A DNA stretch of 64,000 bases from Nematopogon swammerdamellus (Eukaryota > Arthropoda > Insecta > Lepidoptera > Adelidae). The stretch is from NCBI GenBank assembly GCA_946902875.1, contig OX336342.1:13323523-13387522 (forward strand), in the 5' to 3' direction. Below, one piece after another: positions 12,101-18,798 of the stretch; the stretch's first letter is position 1; each line of letters opens with the position of its first letter. The notes beneath the pieces are model-generated. The model had not been told where the DNA came from. It saw only the letters and a program-made list of their open reading frames with translations, and made no database searches. The position numbers were made by a program, and so were the translations under genes.

Positions 12101-15100
12101 AGTAGCCGGAAAACCAATCGCAACCGTGGCTGATGAAGCTCCTTTTAAATTCTTGGGCAAAAGGATCACCAGCAGAGGAAAGGAGCATCCTACTGATGAT
12201 ATTGTCCAACTTTTCGAAGAGAGCCTCCGCCAAACTGACAATCTTCCCCTCCTGGGTACACAAAAGGCATGGATTTACGATAACTACCTGACATCAAAAC
12301 TTTCATGGCCATTTCTCGTCTACGACTTCACAAAGCAAAACCTGACTAAATTAGACTCGTATGTGACCAGATTCCTGAAATCATGGTTTGGACTGGCTCA
12401 CCCGGCTGACTCGTCAACGCTATACAGATCTCACAATAACTTTGGACTGAACATTAAGAAACCGTCGATATTTTATCAAAAGGCGAGAATAGCCAAACGA
12501 TGTATACTCAAAGACTCCAATGATAGCGCTATTCAAGCCTTACCCAACACATCACTATCAGATGAACTGGAATCGAGACTAGACTTCTACAAATCATTCC
12601 AAGTTGGTACACGCACCAATAGATCTGGATTGGGCATAGAAACAGCAAAGTCTGATAAAGAAATACTGAAAGGTTTTGCTCAGGAGGACATGGAACAAGG
12701 CTTCAAACTTCACGCCTTAAACCTAGAAATGCAGAATGATTGGCTAACAGTGGGTGACTTCTGCATCCCTCCTGCATTGAAGTGGAAATCCATAATATAC
12801 AACTGGTCCCCTGAGCTGCTTAAGTTCTACTTAAATGCATTCCAGCTTACTCTCCCCGACCCGAGTAACCTAGTTAGATGGGGGAAATCTACAAATAGAC
12901 TATGCCCGTCATGTAAGGAGTTCGTAGGCACGGCCAAACATTTGTTATGCGGATGCAAAATACTACTTGAGCGAGGCCAGTATTCCTACCGTCATGATAA
13001 AGTCCTCCAAATCATCAGAGAGGCCATCAACCTGTCAATTGCACGGACCAGGAAAGGGCAAACCAGTAGCGGCTTCCAGAAGGTCAACTTTGTGAAACCT
13101 GGAGCCAATAAGCTGCCCAAAGATAGGACTAAACCTTCTTCAATTTTGGGAGCAGCAAAGGATTGGGAATTGTTGATGGACACACATGAGAAGCATTACC
13201 AAATGCCTTCGGAAATCTGTACCACAGCATTAAGGCCGGATATACTCATATTCTCAAAAGCGACAAAGCATGTAGTACTTGTTGAACTTACAGTTCCATG
13301 GGAAAGTAACATACCGAAGGACCACAACATCAAGCTTAACAAGTACTGCAACTTAGTAGACCAGATTGTGAGAAACGGATTCAAGACTGATCTCTTCGCT
13401 GTGGAAGTCGGAGCAAGAGGACTACCAGCGAAGTCGCTCTACAGTCTCTTCAAGAATCTAGGGCTCCCAAGATCGACGCTAAGCTCATATATGGAGAGAG
13501 CTTCGAAAACGTCACTGGAAACATCCTACAGAATATGGATAGGTAGAGAGAGGGAGGTCGAGAGCGGGACTGGTGGTTTCCCCGCGTCCTAGTCAACGCA
13601 GACTAGCTGACGAGGGCTTGATGCGAGCCGAAACGTGAAGCATGCGCGGGAAATTTAGAGTGGCCACTCGCTAGTCCCGGCCTCGATTGATACCCTCCTC
13701 TACTGCCGATGGGCCCGGATATGTTCGGTGAAGCCATCGTAAGCTTAGATCCACACCTTCCTCCTCCTTCGCTATATTCCAATACGCCGAGGAAACATTA
13801 ATTGGGAAACCGCCCAAGCCGCCTAACGACCTTCACCAGGGACATAGGCAGTTGATTGTGTAATAGTAAATACCGACAGATTTGTGGGACCACTTGCAAA
13901 CGCATCAGCCAACTCAGACATAACGAGGATCGAACCCGAGATTCTGTTCTCCATCTTCTGTTGCGGAGATTTGGAGGATGGCCTACCAGGGTCATCCCGA
14001 CCTTCATGGGCAACATAGGCTGGCCGGGTTAGCTGGACGGGGTTTTGTACAAACTCTTATAACAACAACACCAACCAAAACAACAATAACTATTAAAAAA
14101 ACTCCGACCAAAACAACAATTATACAACACCGACCAAAACTGACCAACCTGCAAGGAAGCATTTCTCTCAGAGCTGCCGGATTCTTCAGTCATGTGAACG
14201 TAGCAATGTAGGCTGTTCTTGATGAGCGCTGCAGCCCCTAATGTGGCCGTCAGCACAGGCAAGTCAGCGTGGTCGAGTGCCTCTTGCACCAATACGTGCA
14301 GGTGCTCTGGAACATTCACAAAGAATATACTGTTTGAGCCTACTGATCTAGTCTGTAACTTATTCAACTTAGTAATTTTCTGAAAGTTATATAAGGGATA
14401 CAATATTATATGAAAATAAAATGCAAACTGTGATGTGAGACAAAATGCAAAATGTGTAGTGTTTGCAGTAAACAATATTAAGTGCATTAGTAGAATGAAA
14501 TTTGGGTCTGTAAGCTTCCAGAATATATTTTACCCTTTGACTTACCCAATAGTAAATCAGCAGACTGAATTGTTAGTGAAACAAATTTGTCCGAGTCTGA
14601 AGACCTTACTATGCTCCCTTCAACTTTATCTTCGTCTTTTGGATAATTGAACAATCCAGACCCAAATCTGTAAAATTATACATTATATATTGATTATTAT
14701 ATACAAAAAGCTTGCCCATATGACTATTCTATAATATATTACCTTGTATCTACTCTATGTAGAATATCTTAGTTCGGAAACAATTGGAATAACAAACAAA
14801 TCATTTTAGGAATACACATAAAAAGTGTATTATTCAAGTGCAATGTGAAAGCAAATAAAATATTACTTACCCGAAAGCAGTAGTGAATTCCTCTTCAAGC
14901 CACATGACAAGCTTAACGGCAGCGTAGGAAGCATTCCTCGGAAAGTCCAGGCGCCCGCCCACCACACCGCGACACACCGTCTCCGATAGTACTGTGTGGT
15001 TATTCTGAAGTCAAGAATAAATCCTTTGGCATGTTTTTTTTAGAATGATTTCCATACATACATACATACACGCTGTATCCCGAAAATTGGGGTGAGCAGA

Positions 15101-15601
15101 GTAATCGGATTTGGCTGCAAGAAATCTGGTAAATTACAGCACAACACCGACCAACATGTTTTGCAAAATTATTTGGACAAGAAAACCATCAAGCAGCAAG
15201 TTGGGGTGAGCAGAGTAATCGGATTTGGCTGCAAGAAATCTGGTAAATTACAGCACAACACCGACCAACATGTTTTGCAAAATTATTTGGACAAGAAAAC
15301 CATCAAGCAGCAAGTCAGACACGAAGACCCACCTGCTGCATGACTCAGTGGAAGGACCATGCCAAGATGGTTCACCTGTCGCCATTTAGCACAGCACCTT
15401 GTCCTTGTTTCTTAGACGCCTTTTACGACATACATGAGGAAAGATGGAGTGGGGCTCCTCTTTTTAAGTACCGGTCCGGACCCACACGGTATAACTATTT
15501 ACGAGTACATAAGTGTTGATACTTACTTGGTAATACTCCAGGTCTCTCTGGAGCAAAATTGGAACTCTGTCCATTAAGTTACCATCTTCCATGACTTCCA
15601 T
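188..15601 (-). CDS. Unknown multi-exon protein gene, 3' part beyond the left edge
   Basis: Eleven minus-strand exons join without a frame break: 15601-15527, 15004-14871, 14667-14546, 14342-14149, 7708-7491, 3981-3843, 3048-2827, 2407-2204, 1568-1382, 804-662 and 307-188, all with GT/AG introns. They give 586 codons and end at an intron donor, so the gene continues left of base 1. The start is the first ATG of the 15.6 kb exon (MEVMEDGNLMDRVPILLQ); no acceptor is obvious just upstream, but an earlier exon is not excluded. The protein has no signal peptide or clear membrane segment. Typical stretches are WWLYMQGPFSFLYIREE, PPRMAQRIFAGMLNETL and FCKSAATKTGEEEYSRAVG. I do not recognise the family with certainty; a link to large uncharacterised metazoan proteins such as CCDC142 or KIAA0825 is only a guess. 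The exon 5 donor (AAAG/GTGTTT) was chosen because it alone keeps the frame. The exon 8 donor may lie 6 bases further on. The intron from 7.7 to 14.1 kb holds two large transposons. Confidence 0.72.
1641..2016 (+). mobile_element. Short non-autonomous Helitron
   Basis: A 376-bp element begins TCAATCAATACTAATAATAA after an A and ends GCAAAAGCTAG before a T, the A^TC...CTAG^T arrangement of Helitrons. A GC-rich hairpin region (CGCGAGTTAAGCCGCG) lies just before the 3' end. The same 5' end recurs at 32567 (+) and 45875 (-), each time after an A. It has no ORF and lies in an intron of the unknown minus-strand gene. Confidence 0.75.
3430..3504 (-). pseudogene. Duplicated splice-acceptor edge of the exon at 7.7 kb
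   Basis: About 75 bp match the sequence at 7683-7750: the first bases of the minus-strand exon 7708-7491, its CTTGCAG-type acceptor and the preceding intron. The copy stops inside the exon, so it cannot encode the domain. It lies in the intron between the exons at 3981-3843 and 3048-2827 and is probably a remnant of a local duplication. Confidence 0.6.
4055..4272 (+). mobile_element. Helitron-like repeat fragment
   Basis: This ~218-bp repeat ends in GCGGGCGGAGCCGCGGGCAC followed by AGCTAG and then T, the Helitron-type 3' end. The internal text is of a type common in insect repeats (ACTGAACCGATTTTAAT, CTGTCTGTC). The 5' boundary is approximate and was placed at an A^TC. It directly abuts the RTE-like LINE. 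Confidence 0.5.
4275..7030 (-). mobile_element. RTE-like non-LTR retrotransposon, 5'-truncated, open frame
   Basis: A minus-strand frame stays open from 7216 to 4307. The first ~75 residues come from flanking repeat sequence; element-derived coding starts near 7030 inside an endonuclease domain (MGDFNGWVG, then ERSMIDFVIVDERLR and GTDHFLVV of APE-type endonucleases). The reverse transcriptase follows: KAAGYDRVSVEML, NYRGISLLS, FVDLEKAYDKV, RGVRQGCVASPWLFNLF and the catalytic CLLYADDQVILA, then a C-terminal RIEKGMLRWFGHVGRM segment. The 3' end runs into a (TATG)n tail near 4285, as RTE-type elements often do. The N-terminal half of the endonuclease is missing, so this copy is not expected to move by itself, although its RT frame is unbroken, which suggests a fairly recent insertion. 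The assignment to RTE rather than a neighbouring clade is by pattern only. Confidence 0.85.
7060..7385. repeat. Interspersed repeat family B
   Basis: The sequence starts CGCTGAATCCCGACAATCGG, passes CTGGTAAATTACAGCACAAC and ends TTTTTAAGTACCGGCCCCAC. Related copies lie at 15058-15485, 21368-21475 and 50625-50768. Its last ~110 bp are the reverse complement of the start of a family A copy at 28108, so the two families share a module. It has no coding capacity of its own; the extension of the LINE frame upstream of 7030 is read from it. Confidence 0.6.
8281..9824. mobile_element. TIR DNA transposon with 8-bp target-site duplication
   Basis: Terminal inverted repeats of about 50 bp begin CGTTTCGACGCAAAGTACCA at 8281 and, reversed, at 9824, with about two mismatches. 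The 8-bp GTGCTGGC occurs directly on both sides (8273-8280 and 9825-9832), and joining the flanks restores an ordinary family A copy. Subterminal motifs of the form CGCAAATGACCA repeat many times. There is no transposase ORF; the only coding trace inside is a LINE fragment. An 8-bp duplication suits hAT- or P-type elements, but the termini do not clearly match either. Confidence 0.8.
8427..9200 (-). mobile_element. LINE reverse transcriptase C-terminal fragment (Jockey/CR1 type)
   Basis: On the minus strand the translation contains FRSFIESKAKLASRKLGVLY, LYKAQVRPVMEYCSHLWEGS, SIQRRAIRLIGD and, in another frame, SFLCRTAKVWNGLPGNIFP, the usual end of insect Jockey/CR1-like LINE proteins. A frameshift near 8810 separates the two parts. 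A poly(T) block (8427-8476) is the A-tail of the insertion. It lies inside the TIR transposon. A related copy is at 56132-56821. Confidence 0.8.
9917..13760 (+). mobile_element. R2-type non-LTR retrotransposon bounded by identical 205-bp direct repeats
   Basis: The unit holds one long ORF (next entry) between two direct repeats at 9917-10121 and 13556-13760, identical over all 205 bp. Between the left repeat and the ORF start are about five degenerate ~25-bp units resembling GACGACCGGGAAAGACT (10146-10245). The element interrupts a family A copy on its left. A further 350 bp (13761-14120), ending in AACAAC-rich repeats, may be the true 3' end or flanking DNA. A diverged piece of the same 205-bp segment lies at 19404-19495. 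The identity of the repeats implies recent origin. Confidence 0.8.
10227..13592 (+). CDS. R2-type retrotransposon polyprotein: zinc finger, reverse transcriptase, restriction-like endonuclease
   Basis: An uninterrupted 1121-codon ORF. Residues 57-78 form a C2H2 finger (CSKC, 12 residues, H, 4 residues, H), a DNA-binding feature of R2-like elements. The reverse transcriptase follows with SSAPGPDGIPYIIYKK (~330), DIRPIALTNTISKIF, TWLDFENAFGSVRHELL, GIGLFQGCCLSPVTFNI and the catalytic LAFADDITLL near 570. Near 892 is the C-C-H-C knuckle CPSCKEFVGTAKHLLCGC, then near 1003 the restriction-like endonuclease core RPDILI...LVELTVPWE with a later KLNKYCNL. No APE endonuclease is present. This order is that of single-ORF, often site-specific R2-superclade LINEs. 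The stop codon lies inside the right 205-bp repeat, so the last residues are repeat-encoded. The start could also be the ATG at 10338 (MNRSPIDISDNLG). All catalytic residues are present, so the copy may be active. Confidence 0.9.
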   Translation: MTLERQTGVRPSKPRQEIKATTVKRVNTLRAVREGGRMNRSPIDISDNLGMNMDLKCSKCGKQYKRKIWLEKHVKEKHSDSEAGQKAPVSSPPDTIDRVQPHTSQSVAQPSSHHEAFSPRDRLSLPSISETTWKQHDRCLAERLDLPGCRQSPEDQLYDFQGIIYNYFSELYPVRYHHNPMERENTFKAKLRRRKRELIKQLRKAKASGDRNLCHQLARAMRSILKLIQKVSEQITVAGNEFRKAQNIAAFEKNPFYFAKKAFKEQQGTIWLSTDEMFNYFKSTYTTPEADITYRDPPAPKPKEPALAFDADSPTMEELEYHIKRKPNSSAPGPDGIPYIIYKKCPSVRKHMLNIYKRIWTNREVPDCLGKAVFVLLLKKKEVTDPKDIRPIALTNTISKIFFSIIQARLLKHMCTNDYLPKKYQKGFLPRVAGCLEHNSLLTECLRDARKNERQLTATWLDFENAFGSVRHELLLKALEWYNVPPLICNIIASYYKKLSFVIQVKGETEKIPEIRYGIGLFQGCCLSPVTFNIVINILIDTLVVKENKWGYRFKYGDTYMAAILAFADDITLLTRNPKQNQALLKVVDDYCEWTKGMKIKPAKCYCLSLTRKGSKFTSSNPGLTVAGKPIATVADEAPFKFLGKRITSRGKEHPTDDIVQLFEESLRQTDNLPLLGTQKAWIYDNYLTSKLSWPFLVYDFTKQNLTKLDSYVTRFLKSWFGLAHPADSSTLYRSHNNFGLNIKKPSIFYQKARIAKRCILKDSNDSAIQALPNTSLSDELESRLDFYKSFQVGTRTNRSGLGIETAKSDKEILKGFAQEDMEQGFKLHALNLEMQNDWLTVGDFCIPPALKWKSIIYNWSPELLKFYLNAFQLTLPDPSNLVRWGKSTNRLCPSCKEFVGTAKHLLCGCKILLERGQYSYRHDKVLQIIREAINLSIARTRKGQTSSGFQKVNFVKPGANKLPKDRTKPSSILGAAKDWELLMDTHEKHYQMPSEICTTALRPDILIFSKATKHVVLVELTVPWESNIPKDHNIKLNKYCNLVDQIVRNGFKTDLFAVEVGARGLPAKSLYSLFKNLGLPRSTLSSYMERASKTSLETSYRIWIGREREVESGTGGFPAS
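13761..14120. other. Non-coding stretch with AACAAC-rich end
   Basis: No exon is visible. The segment contains CGAGGATCGAACCCGAG, a possible B-box remnant on the minus strand, then GTTAGCTGGACGGGGTTTTG and CAACAACACCAACCAAAAC-type repeats just before the exon donor at 14149. It may be the 3' untranslated end of the R2-type LINE. Confidence 0.4.
15058..15485. repeat. Family B repeat with a perfect 114-bp tandem duplication
   Basis: Same family as 7060-7385. Within it, 15087-15200 is repeated exactly at 15201-15314. The absence of differences indicates a recent duplication, or a collapsed or expanded assembly. It lies in the first intron of the unknown minus-strand gene. Confidence 0.8.
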
Positions 15602-15713
15602 TTTGAGAATTTTATTTAGAAAAAAGCCTTTAAATAAAAACAAAGCTTTAAAACTATTTATATATTTTTTGCAGCACAATAAGGCAAACTTAACTTCTAA
15701 TATAACATAAAAT

Positions 15714-16764
15714 TCAAACTAAGCTGTGGGCACAATTTCCAAAATCTATATCAAATTTCACGATTTCTGGTATTTCTTTTTGAAGTAACTGATGTAGGGA
15801 GGCGCCGTCGTGTTTGTATATCCAGTGGCCTCCGTTGGTAGTAGTACAGTCCAGTACGAGGTCGTATCTCTTTGGTCCTGAAGTTGGAGAGCTTAGCCAA
15901 ATTTGTTTGTTGGGAGTTTGCCGGTTTATTACGTAGGTTCCGTACGGTGCTCCAAATTTCACTGTGAGGACACCATCCTGAAAAAAATTACATACATAAT
16001 AGTGAGAGGAAGTATCAGTGTGTAACTAAAGTACTTTAAGTTCCGGGTCGGCTGATCGGCCTTCGAACATTTCATACTGTTGACTTCCATTAAGGCGGAA
16101 ACAAGACTCAAACCGTGCTACCCGAGCACTGATGACTGAAACACGAACCATATGCAGATGTAAATACGGTGGCTGATAATATGTCGCGCCGATGCACAAC
16201 ACGTGCATCGATCGGAAAGATGGAAAAAAATATTATTCTTGGAATGTAACATGGAACAGTAGGCTCAATCATATATTAATTATTTGGAAGACAAGGGGTG
16301 AACGTAGTTGTCTTCGCGTACAGTATGAAAACAAATTGGTTCGTCAGGCAAGAGGTCAACATTATGTAGGTTAACTGTTTTCCAAATTTAGGTAGTAATC
16401 TTTGTTAATTTTGCCTCTAAAACACAAATCGAACTTAATGACAAAAATAATAATCGAATTTGTTACTCACTCCGTAGGTTACATCAGCGCCTTTCAGATG
16501 CGAAGCCTTTTCTGTGAGCTCTTCAAAATAGTCGCAAAGGGACTCCAGGGTTTCACTACACACTTGGTCGAATGTCAGAGGGTCTACGGTTGCTGAAGCC
16601 TCAGAATTAAAACTGAATTGCCTGTTTATGGAATGTGCACGAACGTCGCAACTGTAGAAGACTCGAGGCAATGCGCAGTGCCGCCTACAGATATTACGAA
16701 TTGCGATAGTATTGATTTCTTTTCGTGCCAGGCACCTCCCGACACGGAGAGTCGCTCTAAACAT
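15714..16764 (-). CDS. fh: Frataxin, mitochondrial iron-sulphur cluster assembly factor
   Basis: Two exons, 16764-16471 and 15977-15714, are joined by a phase-0 intron (donor GTGAGT, acceptor TTTTTTCAG) to give 185 residues, the usual insect frataxin length. The first ~50 residues are rich in Arg and poor in acid, as in a mitochondrial targeting peptide ([16 protein letters not shown]). The mature part starts with the acidic helix around [16 protein letters not shown] and carries the family signature in the beta sheet ([17 protein letters not shown]), followed by WIYKHDG and a SLHQLL helix. Frataxin acts in the mitochondrial matrix on the NFS1-ISCU complex to speed iron-sulphur cluster synthesis. 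All core motifs are intact and the frame is open, so it should be functional. The likely poly(A) signal (AATAAA on the minus strand, 15616-15611) lies only about 10 nt before the start codon of the next gene. The symbol follows Drosophila usage. Confidence 0.95.
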
Positions 16765-17175
16765 TACTTTTACAGGTTATTTACAGTATCTCAACTAACA
16801 AATAAAATTCTTCCAGTGACTGCGTGAGTGACTGACCTAAGAATATATGGCTGACGTCCGATAAGACTGGACTGGCTGCCTGCACAGACTGCTGCTGACT
16901 AATGGCTCGGGGCCAATTCTCCGTCTCCACTGACAGTTGGTAATCTATATTTTAGAAAGCTTTATTTTCGGAAACTTTGATTTCGTGCGCAAGTGGTATG
17001 AGTGACGTTTTGGTGATTGAAAAGAATTGGTTGTCTGTAAAGTCGGTTTACGGACGAAGTTTTACGTGACGACGTCATAAAGTGGTAAGAGTACTGGGAA
17101 CATTTCTTTGTCTGTACTATTTGTATCTGGCTGGTTTTGATGACGCTACGCTACGCGACGCATATTATATATTTA

Positions 17176-17211
17176 TCCTAACCTAATGTTGAGGCGGCGC
17201 ATGTCGTTTTT
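17176..17211 (+). repeat. Inverted repeat partner 1 (2.2 kb pair)
   Basis: CCTAACCTAATGTTGAGGCG and the following bases up to GTCGTTTTTG recur in inverse orientation at 19351-19387 with about one mismatch. CCTAACCTAA is two units of the insect telomere repeat. Confidence 0.6.
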
Positions 17212-17326
17212 GTTACGTTTGGATTTCCGAAAATAATTCTTAGGTGGTTATAAAAAAAACTAAACACCCTAAAAAAATTTAAACACCGTAACATTGCTTA
17301 AAAAAGAAAAAAAACAAAAATATTTG

Positions 17327-17392
17327 ATGGATTCGAACCCATGGTCAAAAAATACAAATCCTACACTCTTACCACTGAGCCACGAAATCACA
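17327..17392 (-). pseudogene. tRNA-like remnant
   Basis: On the minus strand TGGCTCAGTGG (A-box-like) is followed at normal spacing by GGTTCGAATCC (B-box). The T-arm and acceptor do not pair well and the anticodon arm is distorted, so it is a tRNA-derived relic or SINE head rather than a working tRNA. Confidence 0.4.
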
Positions 17393-17744
17393 TAAACGAC
17401 CAAACGAATATCGGAATCCCTTGGTTCGCTTTCGGCTTTCTTAGGAGGGCAACTGTCACTGAGAAACAGAGAATTGGCCCCGAGCCACTCGTGACTGCTG
17501 CTGGCTGCATCAGCCAGACTGCTGCTGAGTGCGGGCGCCGCGCCGCACCGCCGGGCAGTCTGTCTGACAGTTTCCAGCTGAGGAATAATTGTTACTGCAC
17601 TGTCAAGTAATAACATTATTCGTTCACATATTTCGAGCCAGATTTATGTTATAAAGGGCTCGCTAGACAATCAATCGTACTTGTCATGTATTGGTCTTCG
17701 TTCCTTTTTGTCCCTGATTTAAATTTGCTTAAAATTGATTGAAA

Positions 17745-17808
17745 ATGTATCGTTAATCGTTCGACACCTTGTGGTTCGGCGCCACATGTCGCGCTTTATA
17801 TAAAAAAA
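17745..17808 (+). repeat. 3' tail of a LINE family
   Basis: CGGCGCCACATGTCGCGCTT followed by A-rich sequence matches the 3' end of the LINE fragment at 22695-22905. Confidence 0.5.
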
Positions 17809-18798
17809 TTAATAAATAAACAAGTGACAAGCTATGCGCACTCTCCTCGTCGGACGGACAGGCATCTTCAAGAAAGGATCATCTCAATTTGACCATGTGA
17901 CGTGACAACTTCTGTATGTTCTGTCTGAATCGGATATTCGTTTGATCATCCATATGCCCTGCTGGTGGAGTAAGGCATTTGGATGTAGATCATCATGATA
18001 GATTTTGTGATCTCTAGGTTGTGGGTTGACGGGCTGATCCTTTTTGATAGGCCTGTGAAAAGCCGGCACCGCAAGTTAGGTATGTTTTAAATTATTTTAT
18101 AATAAAATAAGAAATCCGCGATTTAGGTTCAAAACCAGATCCAATTTTGAAATGTTATGTTGCAACACTGATTTGATGTTTCTTTGAAATGAGCGAGTGT
18201 GTTCGGCGCGCCGCAAATAATACATACAATTATTTTAGCGGTTCTCTTGCTTACGAGAAATATTACAGAACAAAGAGAAAATAAAAAGATATAATTATCG
18301 GAATTTACCGTATTTAATATACGGTAAATACCGATTACATTTAAAGTAACATAATCTTCACAATCTGGCAGCACGAATTTAAGCACTGACAGTGGAGCCA
18401 ACATAACGGCGAAGAGAACTTTTAGTTGAAAACAGTGGTTATATCCTCTTTGGTTGAAACCAAAGAATGTAAACGTTGAATTTGATATGCCAGCTGGCAT
18501 GAGTGCAAAAAAGATGGCGGACGGCGGAAGTTTGTCGCGTCGTCGTTGTAATTAGAAATATATATTTTTGTGGTTCTTGCGGTGCGAGAATTATACAACA
18601 GACTTTAAAAGCTACAACAGAATTGGCTGTATACTCTAATGAGTTTTGCCTGTTTCGGGAGAAGACGAATTAATCTAAAAAAAAAATGCCAGCTGGCTGG
18701 TTGTCAGTTTGAATTGAATTGAAAGTTACATTTTTCAACGGAAACCAATAGAGGATCTAACGAAAGTTTTACAAATATTTGATTCTACTACGTGCGAA

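Noticed and set aside
17327..17392. Functional tRNA gene
   Set aside because: A- and B-boxes are visible but T-arm and acceptor pairing fail.
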